A program made the position numbers and the translations under genes. Below are positions 1 to 7,066 of a stretch of DNA of 13,916 nt, one piece after another. The first letter of the stretch is position 1. Each line of letters begins with the position of its first letter. The notes under the pieces are model-generated. The model worked only from the letters and a program-made list of their open reading frames with translations. It did not search any database and had not been told where the DNA came from. Origin of the DNA: CAZUCU01 sp964618845 (lineage in GTDB: Bacteria > Patescibacteriota > Minisyncoccia > Phycocordibacterales > JAACPR01); assembly GCA_964618845.1 (NCBI GenBank), contig CAZUCU010000017.1:1-13916 (forward strand). The letters are read 5' to 3'.

Positions 1-55
1 TATTCTCATGATCCCACTCTGTTAAAGAGTGCAATATGTATCTGAGGTTAGACAT

Positions 56-73
56 TGTAGGAATTTTCCTGCA
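56..73 (+). terminator. weak hairpin, possible terminator of an upstream gene
   Basis: An inverted repeat TGTAGGAA-TT-TTCCTGCA (one T-G wobble) is followed by TTTTATAATAT. It lies 10 bases after a TGA at 43-45 that closes an open frame running in from base 1 (14 codons, not recognisable). A second small hairpin, CACTCT-GTTAA-AGAGTG, lies at 15-31. Together these could be the tail and terminator of a gene outside the window. The stem is AT-rich and the T-tract interrupted, so this is a weak call. Confidence 0.22.
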
Positions 74-98
74 TTTTATAATATATATTTTATTTATT

Positions 99-107
99 TG
101 ATATAAT
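99..107 (+). promoter_or_regulatory. extended -10 promoter, leaderless start for the 115 gene
   Basis: TG-A-TATAAT matches a perfect -10 hexamer (102-107) with the extended TGn element. The ATG at 115 begins 7 bases after the hexamer, which is where transcription would be expected to start, so the mRNA probably has no leader. No good -35 box is visible 16-18 bases upstream, which is typical when an extended -10 carries recognition. Confidence 0.6.
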
Positions 108-114
108 CATTTAA

Positions 115-1059
115 ATGGAAGTAAAAAAAAATAAAAAAGAAATATTTTTTTGGTTAATTTTTTTGTTTGTTGCTATAGGTACTTCTTTATGGATTATAAA
201 ATTTGCTAAAGATAGTTTTATAAATACTGAACATCTAATTTTTACTAAAAGTATAGAAAAAGAAGGAGATTTACTTGAAGGACTAAAAATAAAAATACCA
301 GAAAATGAATCGATTATTGTAGAAGTTAAAAAAACTGGTCTGCCAGAAAACCAACAAAGATATTATGCTGAATTTAAGCCACCTGAAGCAGAAAATATTC
401 CAATCAGAGGTAGTGTAGTTTTAATTGATGAAATTACTTTGGATTTTAATGAATATAAAATTATGCCAATGGCGGTAAATTTTGGTGGAAGTGGAGAATT
501 TATTTATTTAATTTTACTAAAAAATGAAAATGAAGAATTAAAACACATTGATTCAATGGCTATAGGAGATAGAGTTTCTTCTATTTCTTTGAAAAAATCT
601 GATTCTTCTCAAATTGTTTTTAATTACAAATCACATGGAAGTAAGCAGGCAATGTATGAAGAACCAACAGTTCCAACCATTCTTGAATTTTCAATTCAAA
701 ATGGGAAATTTGTCGAAGGTTTAAAATATTTTAATACTGATAATAAGCAGATTTTAATATCAGACCCCAAACCAAATTCAACAATTGGTTCAAATTTTGA
801 TGTTAATTTTAAAGCAAAAGTCTGGCTTTTTGAAAATTCTTCCTTGGTAAAGTTAATGAGCGAAGATTATCAAGATTTGGATGAGGCACAAGCAACTTCG
901 GTTGATGGTGAGTGGATGACTTCAGATTTAGTTTCTATAAAAGCAAACTTAGACGCAGGAAATTTTAAAGGTAAAGCAAAAATAATTTTAATCGCCGATA
1001 ATCCGTCCGATTTACGAGATAAAGATAAAAGTGTGGAATACTGGGTTTATATAAAATAA
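115..1059 (+). CDS. membrane-anchored protein with C-terminal Gmad2-like domain
   Basis: The 314-residue product starts with a lysine-rich stretch and one hydrophobic segment (about residues 10-28, ending LWII), then an extracytoplasmic region. The middle part has a FGGSGEF motif and a conserved-looking GDR/EEPTVPT stretch of unknown function. The last 100 residues (about 212-314) fit the Gmad2 immunoglobulin-like fold: a DPKPNSTIGS opening, VWLFENSSLVKL, GEWMTSDLV, then IIADNPSDLRDKDKS before the final strand. The same pattern (P.PNS, WFFE, DWMT, DNPSGL) is known from many CPR envelope proteins and from the spore-germination-associated Gmad2 family. The start is fixed by the -10 box at 102-107, 7 bases upstream. 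The function is probably structural or ligand-binding at the outer face of the membrane; no enzymatic motif is visible. A small paralogue-like peptide follows at 1081. Confidence 0.75.
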   Translation: MEVKKNKKEIFFWLIFLFVAIGTSLWIIKFAKDSFINTEHLIFTKSIEKEGDLLEGLKIKIPENESIIVEVKKTGLPENQQRYYAEFKPPEAENIPIRGSVVLIDEITLDFNEYKIMPMAVNFGGSGEFIYLILLKNENEELKHIDSMAIGDRVSSISLKKSDSSQIVFNYKSHGSKQAMYEEPTVPTILEFSIQNGKFVEGLKYFNTDNKQILISDPKPNSTIGSNFDVNFKAKVWLFENSSLVKLMSEDYQDLDEAQATSVDGEWMTSDLVSIKANLDAGNFKGKAKIILIADNPSDLRDKDKSVEYWVYIK

Positions 1060-1067
1060 AAAACAGT

Positions 1068-1073
1068 TATAAT
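1068..1073 (+). promoter_or_regulatory. TATAAT -10 box directly before the 52-aa ORF
   Basis: A perfect TATAAT lies 7 bases before the ATG at 1081, the same spacing as at the 115 gene. It starts 8 bases after the preceding stop codon. No TG extension is present; the -35 is at best TTTATA at 1046-1051. It supports the short ORF as a separately transcribed, leaderless gene. Confidence 0.45.
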
Positions 1074-1080
1074 TTATTTT

Positions 1081-1239
1081 ATGAGAAAAGGAATGACAGT
1101 TAGAGAAGCAATTTTGTGGTTAACTTTTACTATCTTTGCCAGCTCTATTGCTTTATGGATTATTGATTATGGTCACGAGTTATTTATAGAAAATAGTTTA
1201 ACAATGATAACTCGAAATTTGCCAAAATTGGATCAATAA
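1081..1239 (+). CDS. small single-span membrane protein (52 aa)
   Basis: An ATG-to-TAA frame of 53 codons encodes MRKGMTVREAILWLTF followed by a hydrophobic span ending ALWIID, then a short polar tail (HELFIENS...LPKLDQ). It is a single-pass peptide with positive N-terminal residues, suggesting a cytoplasmic N-terminus. Its membrane segment resembles that of the preceding 314-aa protein: [FL]W-L-x-F...A...[SA]LWII followed by an aromatic/charged stretch and LF or SF. It may be a truncated duplicate or a partner sharing the same anchor. Support for it being real comes from its own TATAAT at 1068-1073, the compact 21-base gap after the previous stop, and the membrane-protein composition. The function is unknown. 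Confidence 0.55.
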   Translation: MRKGMTVREAILWLTFTIFASSIALWIIDYGHELFIENSLTMITRNLPKLDQ

Positions 1240-1283
1240 CACCTACTGATATAAACAAATTGATTTTGTAGCCCTTTTGAGTG

Positions 1284-1292
1284 TGTTAGAAT
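1284..1292 (+). promoter_or_regulatory. extended -10 promoter of the nuclease/coiled-coil pair
   Basis: TG-T-TAGAAT (hexamer 1287-1292, one mismatch to TATAAT) lies 9 bases before the ATG at 1302, so any leader would be at most a few bases long. A TTGTAG at 1266-1271 is a possible but closely spaced -35 (15 bp). Confidence 0.5.
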
Positions 1293-1301
1293 ACATAAGA
1301 T

Positions 1302-2081
1302 ATGAAAAAATTTTCTAAATGGGGGCAATACAAAAAGGGCCAAAAAGAACCATTTAAATTGAGTAGGTCAAAAATTGATTTATTTATTGAATGCCCAAGA
1401 TGTTTTTATTTGGATAGAGTTTGTGGAGTTCCAAGACCCTCTATACCTGGTTTTACTCTTAATTCTGCTGTTGATACTTTATTAAAAAAAGAATTTGATA
1501 TTCATAGAGTAAAAGGAGAGGCCCACCCCCTAATGAAAAGTTATGGAATAGATGCAATACCTTTTGAACATGAAAAAATAAATGAGTGGCGAGAAAATTT
1601 TGTTGGAGTACAGTATCTTCACAAACCTACTAATCTTTTGATTTTTGGTGCTGTTGATGATTTATGGATAAATCCACGAGGGGAGATTTATGTTGTAGAT
1701 TACAAATCAACAAGCAAAGAAGGAGAAATTGATATGGATGATAAATGGAAAGAGGGATACAAAAGACAAATGGCGATTTATCAATGGCTTCTTAGAAAAA
1801 ATGGTTTTAGTGTTTCTGATCGTGGTTATTTTGTTTATGCGAACGGTCAAAAAGACAGAGAAGCATTTGATTCTAAATTGGAATTTAATGTTACTATAAT
1901 TCCCCATGAGGCAGATTCAAGTTGGGTAGAAGATACCATATTTCAAATAAAAGAAATTTTGGATAAAGATGAATTACCAGAACCTTCAGATGCTTGTGAA
2001 CATTGTAATCTTTTTTATAAGAGGTCCGAGATTGAAGCAAGTAATGAAGGAGAGATTCATAATTTAAAAATTAATATATAA
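1302..2081 (+). CDS. PD-(D/E)XK superfamily nuclease (RecB/Cas4-like domain)
   Basis: This 259-residue protein carries the core of the RecB/AddB/Cas4-type nuclease fold. An N-terminal LSRSKIDLFIECPRCFYLDR (20-39) resembles the helix that opens this family. The catalytic block is GAVDDLW (D119) followed by EIYVVDYKST (D133, K135), and a QMAIYQWLL helix (Q156, Y160) matches the family's trailing Q-x3-Y motif. Cysteines C31, C34 and C41 near the N-terminus and C232/C235 (ACEHC) near the C-terminus are arranged as in Fe-S-bearing Cas4/AddB nucleases, so a cluster or zinc site is plausible. No helicase domain is fused and no CRISPR or cas gene is nearby, so it is not called Cas4. It is followed after 2 bases by a coiled-coil gene. 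The likely role is DNA end-processing, repair, uptake or defence; which one cannot be told from the sequence. Confidence 0.8.
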   Translation: MKKFSKWGQYKKGQKEPFKLSRSKIDLFIECPRCFYLDRVCGVPRPSIPGFTLNSAVDTLLKKEFDIHRVKGEAHPLMKSYGIDAIPFEHEKINEWRENFVGVQYLHKPTNLLIFGAVDDLWINPRGEIYVVDYKSTSKEGEIDMDDKWKEGYKRQMAIYQWLLRKNGFSVSDRGYFVYANGQKDREAFDSKLEFNVTIIPHEADSSWVEDTIFQIKEILDKDELPEPSDACEHCNLFYKRSEIEASNEGEIHNLKINI

Positions 2082-2083
2082 AT

Positions 2084-2719
2084 ATGGATACAACAGATGA
2101 ATTAACAAAAAAATTATTAGATAAAGAAGCTCGAAAAAAATTAGATTATGAAAAGCGGAAAATATTAAAGGAAGGGGAAGAAAGAAAAAAAAGAGAGCGA
2201 GATCAAAACCTCAAAAATCTGGAAAGAGAAAAAGTTTATAAAGAGAGAGCCTTGGTTGAAACAAAATATGTTTTGAGAAAATTTCAATCTGAAAAAACCA
2301 GGATTAATTCAAATTATTCAACAAAACAACAAGAGAGTAAAAAAGTAGAGGATAATTTAAAAAAAGAGCAAGAAAATCTGGATGAAATTTCAAAAAAATA
2401 TGGTGGAGAGGTAGAAAAATTAACAAAAGAGCTGACAGAAAATAAAAAGATCTTGGAGGAACAAAAAAGAAAGGTTGTAGAATTAGAAAAGAGAAAAGAC
2501 CTGGCAGTATTAGAAGTTGAAAGTAAAACAAGAGGAATTAGATCTATAATTTCAAGACTTTTGGGTGTAGTAGAGGGGAAGAGAAGAGAGGTACAATCGG
2601 AGGAAAATAAAAGAAAAGAATTGGAACAAAAAATTCAAACCACCCAAAGAACTATTAAAGATTTAGAATCTGATGTAAACATATTAAATAATAAAATTGT
2701 GGCGTTAAAGAGAAATTAA
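2084..2719 (+). CDS. coiled-coil protein, unknown function
   Basis: The 211-residue, highly charged protein is almost wholly coiled coil, with Lys/Glu/Arg-rich heptad-like runs from about residue 8 to 130 and 165 to 208. They are broken by a short non-polar patch around GIRSIISRLLGVVEG (about 150-164) that may form a turn or hinge between two helices. There is no signal peptide or membrane span, so it is probably cytoplasmic. It starts 2 bases after the nuclease stop, without a Shine-Dalgarno sequence at useful spacing, so translation is probably coupled. The pairing suggests a structural partner for the nuclease, as in nuclease/SMC-like pairs, but there is no Walker motif and this is inference only. 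Such composition also gives many spurious database hits. Confidence 0.7.
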   Translation: MDTTDELTKKLLDKEARKKLDYEKRKILKEGEERKKRERDQNLKNLEREKVYKERALVETKYVLRKFQSEKTRINSNYSTKQQESKKVEDNLKKEQENLDEISKKYGGEVEKLTKELTENKKILEEQKRKVVELEKRKDLAVLEVESKTRGIRSIISRLLGVVEGKRREVQSEENKRKELEQKIQTTQRTIKDLESDVNILNNKIVALKRN

Positions 2720-2723
2720 AAGT

Positions 2724-2732
2724 TGATATAAT
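2724..2732 (+). promoter_or_regulatory. extended -10 promoter of the isomerase operon
   Basis: TG-A-TATAAT (hexamer 2727-2732) lies 9 bases before the ATG at 2742. It is the same TTGATATAAT decamer seen before the 115 gene. A leader of 0-3 bases is expected. No -35 is evident. Confidence 0.6.
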
Positions 2733-2741
2733 TAAAATATT

Positions 2742-3707
2742 ATGAAAGAATCAATACTAAATTTTAATAAACAATTCGAATTTGAACCGGAAATTAAAAA
2801 TGAAGAACACCTTTCAGATTTTGATCATGTAATTTTGTGTGGTATGGGTGGTTCGCATTTGGGGGCAGATCTTGTAAAGATTATTAAACCCGGTATAGAT
2901 GTTTATGTTCACAAAGATTATGATTTACCACCTTATAGCGAAGATTTTTTTAAACGGGCATTATTGATCGCATGTTCTTTTTCTGGAAATACAGAAGAGG
3001 TTCTGAGTTTCTTTGATTTAGCAGTCAGTAAAAATTATAAAATTGCTGTTATATCTAAAGGGGGCAAATTATTAGAAGAAGCAAAAAAAAGTTATATACC
3101 ATATATTGAAATTCCGGATAGTAATATTCAGCCAAGATATGCTGTTGGATATTTGACCCTGTCTTTATTAAAGTTGATTGGTGATGACGACACAATTTCC
3201 AGACTAAGTTTATTGAGTGAAAAATTAAAACCAGAGACATTAAAAAATGAAGCTGAAAAAATTGCCAAAGAAATAACAAATAAAGTTCCTGTAATATATG
3301 CTTCAAATAAAAATCTTCACATTGCATACAATTGGAAAATTAAATTTAATGAAACTGCCAAAATACCAGCATTTTATAATGTTTTTCCAGAATTAAATCA
3401 TAATGAAATTCAAGGTTTTGATTCAGATAGTGATTTTGCCAGATTATTTCATTTGATTTTTATTGAAGATGATAACGATAGTGAAGATATTAAAAAGAGA
3501 ATGAAAATCACCAAAGAAATTTTGGCAAAAAAGGGAATTTCAAATTCTACTTTATTTTTAAATTTTAAAACAATAGAAGAGAAGGTTTTCAATTCTATAT
3601 TGATTGCTGATTGGATTGCACTCAAGTTGGCAGATTTAAGTGGTAAAGATCCAGAAAGCGTTCCTATAATAGAAGATTTTAAAAACAGAATGATAAATAA
3701 TGATTAA
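2742..3707 (+). CDS. bifunctional phosphoglucose/phosphomannose isomerase
   Basis: This 321-residue SIS-fold enzyme would interconvert glucose-6-P or mannose-6-P with fructose-6-P in the cytoplasm. The first SIS domain has the sugar-phosphate loop GMGGSHLGAD (34-43) and SFSGNTEE (79-86), which bind the phosphate. PRYAVGYL (131-138) is the family signature between lobes. The second lobe has NETAK (E204) and FPELNHNEIQGF (H220), matching by position the catalytic Glu203/His219 known from the archaeal bifunctional PGI/PMI family. A C-terminal lysine in LKLADLSGKDP (about K295) fits the third active-site residue. The length matches the roughly 300-residue archaeal-type enzyme rather than the roughly 550-residue classical Pgi. 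The gene leads an operon and overlaps the next gene by 8 bases. It could supply fructose-6-P or mannose-6-P for glycolysis or for nucleotide-sugar and cell-surface glycan synthesis. Confidence 0.88.
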   Translation: MKESILNFNKQFEFEPEIKNEEHLSDFDHVILCGMGGSHLGADLVKIIKPGIDVYVHKDYDLPPYSEDFFKRALLIACSFSGNTEEVLSFFDLAVSKNYKIAVISKGGKLLEEAKKSYIPYIEIPDSNIQPRYAVGYLTLSLLKLIGDDDTISRLSLLSEKLKPETLKNEAEKIAKEITNKVPVIYASNKNLHIAYNWKIKFNETAKIPAFYNVFPELNHNEIQGFDSDSDFARLFHLIFIEDDNDSEDIKKRMKITKEILAKKGISNSTLFLNFKTIEEKVFNSILIADWIALKLADLSGKDPESVPIIEDFKNRMINND

Positions 3708-4380
3708 AGAAATTTTTTCCAAAAAAGAAAATCAGTTGATGTTTATTTTTGCAATATTTGCTATTTCTTTTATTTTTTTAGGTTTTTATCTACTTAATAA
3801 AAATACTGATGATGGTTTACAACCCCCCAAAATACCAAACACCCTTGAAGAAATAGTTTGGAAAAATTATAAGTCCAAGGAGTTTAATTTTTCAGTTTAT
3901 TATCCCGAACATTTTGAAGTTTTTGAAGGTGAAATATCAGGTGATCCAATAATAAATTTTTATCGAAAAATTTATAATAAACAATTACCAATTTTATTTG
4001 AAACTAATGAGAGCCAATTTTCTATATATCCCAAAGGTTTATCAAAGGGTGGGGCAAACTTAACTTCCGTAAAAGGTTTTTATGAAAATAAAAATGGAAT
4101 TAAATTTAATACATGGGAATACAAAACCACACAGGGAAAAACTTGGGGAATTATTTTTTTCCCAATAGAGGTAGAGACATTAAAAAATTCAGCATTTTTT
4201 ATTTGGATATCTTCAAAAATTCAAAATCCCGAATACAAATGTTTTAGTGGAGGAATAGCTAAAGATATATCAGTTTGTGATGTTTATGAAGGAGATGAGA
4301 TTTATATTGACGGAGAAATCGATGAAGAATTTTTGGAGATAGGAAAAGAATTTTTGAATAGAATTATTTTTTCAACCTAA
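3700..4380 (+). CDS. membrane-anchored envelope protein, PsbP-like fold possible
   Basis: The 226-residue product has an N-terminal hydrophobic span (about 13-33) followed by a Pro/Asn linker and a soluble domain. The domain opens with YKSKEFNFSVYYPEHFEVFEG, the Y-x-F-S-x-x-YP pattern that begins PsbP/DUF1795-like domains in many CPR and Gram-positive envelope proteins. Two cysteines near the end (YKCFSG and ISVCDVY) could form a disulfide outside the cell. The start at 3700 lies inside the isomerase gene (8-base overlap), so the two are translationally coupled. The link to the isomerase is positional only and may be incidental. No catalytic motif is visible and the function is unknown. Confidence 0.7.
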   Translation: MIKEIFSKKENQLMFIFAIFAISFIFLGFYLLNKNTDDGLQPPKIPNTLEEIVWKNYKSKEFNFSVYYPEHFEVFEGEISGDPIINFYRKIYNKQLPILFETNESQFSIYPKGLSKGGANLTSVKGFYENKNGIKFNTWEYKTTQGKTWGIIFFPIEVETLKNSAFFIWISSKIQNPEYKCFSGGIAKDISVCDVYEGDEIYIDGEIDEEFLEIGKEFLNRIIFST

Positions 4381-4386
4381 CTTATT

Positions 4387-4395
4387 TGATAGAAT
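4387..4395 (+). promoter_or_regulatory. extended -10 promoter of the P-type ATPase
   Basis: TG-A-TAGAAT (hexamer 4390-4395) lies 13 bases before the ATG at 4409. An overlapping TATATA/TATAAA at 4397-4404 could serve as a closer alternative. Either way the leader would be about 0-7 bases. Confidence 0.45.
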
Positions 4396-4408
4396 ATATA
4401 TAAATCAA

Positions 4409-7066
4409 ATGAGTTTATATTCCTTTAAAAAATATGAAGAAGCATTTAAAGATTTTTCCTCTGGGAAAGATGGTTTGAAGGATAAAAGCATTTTAATCAA
4501 TCGCGATAAATTTGGTATCAATCAGATAAGCAAAAAACAAAGATCAAATTTAGTATCACTTTTTTTATCTCAATTTAATAATTTATTTAGTTATTTTTTG
4601 ATTTTTTCAGGAGTAATTGTATTTTTGCTTGGAAATTTTTTGGAATTTTGGGTTATTATGTTCGTTATTTTGTTAAACGCTATAATTGGTTTTATTCAAG
4701 AGGGAAGAGCTTATAAAGTTTTTGAAAAATTACAAGAGGTTATTAAATCCGAAGCTGTAGTTTTACGAAATGGTAAAAAAATAAAAATATCAGATGATGA
4801 AGTTGTTGTTGGTGATGTTTTGGTTTTGACTGTTGGCGATAAAATTCCTGCTGATGCCAGGGTTTTTGAATCAAATAATTTAAAAGTAAATGAAGCCTCT
4901 TTGACGGGGGAATCGACTGTTGTTTTTAAAAGCAATAGTGTTTTAAAAGATATAGATTTACCCATATCTGATCAAACAAACATGGTTTTTAGAGGCACTT
5001 ATGTAGTATCAGGATTAGCTTTGGCTGTGGTTGTTGATGTTGGAGAAAAAACAGAGATTGGTAGATTGGCTTTTGAGATTGAAGATTTGGATACAGATTT
5101 ACCGATTAAAAAAACGGTAAAAAATTTGTCTAAAATTATTTTTGCTTGTGTTTTATTTTTTTCTTTTGTAACTTTAATTTTTGGTTTGGGATATGGGATA
5201 GAAATTAAAGAGATATTTTTGATAGTTGTGGCTTTATTTGTTTCCGCTATACCAGAAAGTTTACCTGTAGTTTTGACAGTTGTTTTGGTGGCGGGTTTCC
5301 ACAGAATGAGTCAAAAAAATGTTTTAGTAAAAAGATTAAACGCCGTCGATGCATTGGGACAAACTAATATTATTGCGATTGATAAAACTGGGACAATTAC
5401 CAAAAACCAAATGAAGGTTGAGAAAATTTTTGTTAATAATGATATTTATTATGTTACAGGAGATGGATATGAACCTAAAGGTAAAATTTTATCAAGAGGA
5501 AAAAATATATCTAATACAGACCCAGCGATTAATTTAATGGCACAGATATCCGCTTCTACTTCCATTGGAAACTATTCTTTTAACGAAAAAGAAAGAGAGT
5601 GGGAAGCAGATTATGGAGACCCCACAGAAATTGCTTTACTGGTTTTTGCAAAAAAACTTGGTTTAGAAAAAAGTAATTTTATAAATAAAAATCCAATAGA
5701 ATTAGAGATTCCTTTTGATATGAATTATCGTCATCATTCGACAATCAATAAAATAAATGGCGAGAAAATTTTGTTTGTTGCTGGTGCACCAGAAAATATT
5801 ATAGATTGGTCTTCTTATATTTATTTTAATTCTGCCGAGGAGGAATTAAATGAAAAAAATGTAAAACAAATTCAAAATGCAATACAAAATTTTACCAAAG
5901 ATGGTTATAGAATTTTGGCCTTGGCATATCAAAAAAATCCTGATACTAATTTGGATCCAAATAATTTATCCAATCTTGTTTTTGTTGGTCTTGTTGGAAT
6001 AAACGATACAATAAGAAAAACCGTCGAGCAATCAATTAAAGATTTGGATGAGGCCGGAATAAAAGCAATAATGATAACAGGAGACCATAAAGCAACTGCT
6101 ATTGGGGTAGCTCAAAAAATAGGATTATTTAAAAAGGGTGATTTAGCTTTATCTGGCAAAGAAATTTCTTCTATGAATGATGTTCTTTTGAAAGATGCTT
6201 TGAATAAAGTTACTGTTTTTGCAAGGGTTAGTCCAGAACAAAAACTTCGATTAATAAATTTATATCGTGATAGGGGAGAGATAGTTGCAATGACAGGAGA
6301 CGGAGTCAATGATGTTTTATCTTTGGTAAAAGCAGATCTGGGCGTTTCTATGGGTTTTGGTGCCACTTCCGTTGCTAAAGAAGCATCAGATATTATCCTT
6401 TTGGATAATAATTTTGGCAGTTTGGCTTTTGGGGTTTTGGAAGGAAGAAATATTTATCAGAACATTAGAAAATCTGTTGAGTATTTATTATCAACAAATA
6501 TTTCCGAACTTTTTGTAATAATGTTTTGTGTTGTTATTGGTTTACAAATTCCTTTAACTCCTATTCAAATTTTGTGGTTAAATTTGGTAACAGATTCTTT
6601 TTTGGTTATTGGTTTTGCTTTTGAACCTTTGGATAAAAAACTTGGAAAATTAAAAAATTGGAAACCATCAAAATATTTATTAAATAGAAAATCATTATTT
6701 AAAATTTTCGTTTTATCTTTTACTATGACAGCTATCACTCTCTTTTCTTTTTCGTATTATCTATCCAAAGATATTGTCTATGCACAAACTATGGCTTTGA
6801 CTGTATTGGTTATAATGCAGATTTATAATATTTTTAACATAAAGTCAGATAATAAATCTGTTTTTAAAACTCCAATTTTTAATAATATATATTTACTGTT
6901 GGGTGTAGTTTTTTCTGTAATTATTTTTATATTTGCAATATATAACCCATTTTTACAAAGTATTTTGCAATTAAAGCCAATCGCCTTCGGCGATTGGCTT
7001 TACATTCTTGGCATCGGTTTAATTTTGATTTTAGTTGAAGAAATAAGAAAACTATTTTTTAAGTGA
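4409..7066 (+). CDS. P2-type cation-transporting ATPase, probably Ca2+
   Basis: This 885-residue P-type ATPase has the full set of family domains. An N-terminal cation-ATPase region precedes M1-M2. The actuator loop has LTGES (165-169). M4 has IPESLP (P282, E283). The phosphorylation site is DKTGT with D325, and the hinge has MITGDH and MTGDGVND (D631, D635). Six C-terminal helices follow. Ion-site residues known from SERCA are present: Glu in M4 (PESLP), Asn and Glu in M5 (NISEL), and Asn-Thr-Asp in M6 (NLVTD). This favours Ca2+ over Na+/K+ or heavy metals; there is no CPx motif. Three conserved motifs deviate: PEGLP is PESLP, KGAPE is AGAPE (A458, the usual nucleotide-site lysine), and GDGVNDAPAL reads GDGVNDVLSL. 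It would export cations at the inner membrane using ATP. It is monocistronic and its last 15 bases overlap convergent mscL. Confidence 0.9.
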   Translation: MSLYSFKKYEEAFKDFSSGKDGLKDKSILINRDKFGINQISKKQRSNLVSLFLSQFNNLFSYFLIFSGVIVFLLGNFLEFWVIMFVILLNAIIGFIQEGRAYKVFEKLQEVIKSEAVVLRNGKKIKISDDEVVVGDVLVLTVGDKIPADARVFESNNLKVNEASLTGESTVVFKSNSVLKDIDLPISDQTNMVFRGTYVVSGLALAVVVDVGEKTEIGRLAFEIEDLDTDLPIKKTVKNLSKIIFACVLFFSFVTLIFGLGYGIEIKEIFLIVVALFVSAIPESLPVVLTVVLVAGFHRMSQKNVLVKRLNAVDALGQTNIIAIDKTGTITKNQMKVEKIFVNNDIYYVTGDGYEPKGKILSRGKNISNTDPAINLMAQISASTSIGNYSFNEKEREWEADYGDPTEIALLVFAKKLGLEKSNFINKNPIELEIPFDMNYRHHSTINKINGEKILFVAGAPENIIDWSSYIYFNSAEEELNEKNVKQIQNAIQNFTKDGYRILALAYQKNPDTNLDPNNLSNLVFVGLVGINDTIRKTVEQSIKDLDEAGIKAIMITGDHKATAIGVAQKIGLFKKGDLALSGKEISSMNDVLLKDALNKVTVFARVSPEQKLRLINLYRDRGEIVAMTGDGVNDVLSLVKADLGVSMGFGATSVAKEASDIILLDNNFGSLAFGVLEGRNIYQNIRKSVEYLLSTNISELFVIMFCVVIGLQIPLTPIQILWLNLVTDSFLVIGFAFEPLDKKLGKLKNWKPSKYLLNRKSLFKIFVLSFTMTAITLFSFSYYLSKDIVYAQTMALTVLVIMQIYNIFNIKSDNKSVFKTPIFNNIYLLLGVVFSVIIFIFAIYNPFLQSILQLKPIAFGDWLYILGIGLILILVEEIRKLFFK
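6972..7002. terminator. perfect 14-bp hairpin inside the ATPase 3' end, possible mscL terminator
   Basis: TAAAGCCAATCGCC and its exact reverse complement flank a 3-base loop (TTC), so the stem is about 14 bp. Its GC-rich core is unlike the surrounding sequence. It codes for KPIAFGDWL in the ATPase. On the minus strand it lies 50 bases past the mscL stop and could stabilise or end the mscL mRNA; on the plus strand it precedes the ATPase stop by about 60 bases. Neither side has a proper T-tract, so intrinsic termination is uncertain. Confidence 0.35.

Noticed and set aside
11..45. CTGTTAA resembling a tRNA-Asn anticodon loop
   Set aside because: The flanking bases do not form a tRNA anticodon stem around it, and no T-arm (GGTTCGA) or acceptor stem is present.
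1302..2081. Cas4 of a CRISPR system
   Set aside because: No CRISPR repeats or other cas genes in the window; the fold and cysteines are shared by several RecB-like nucleases.
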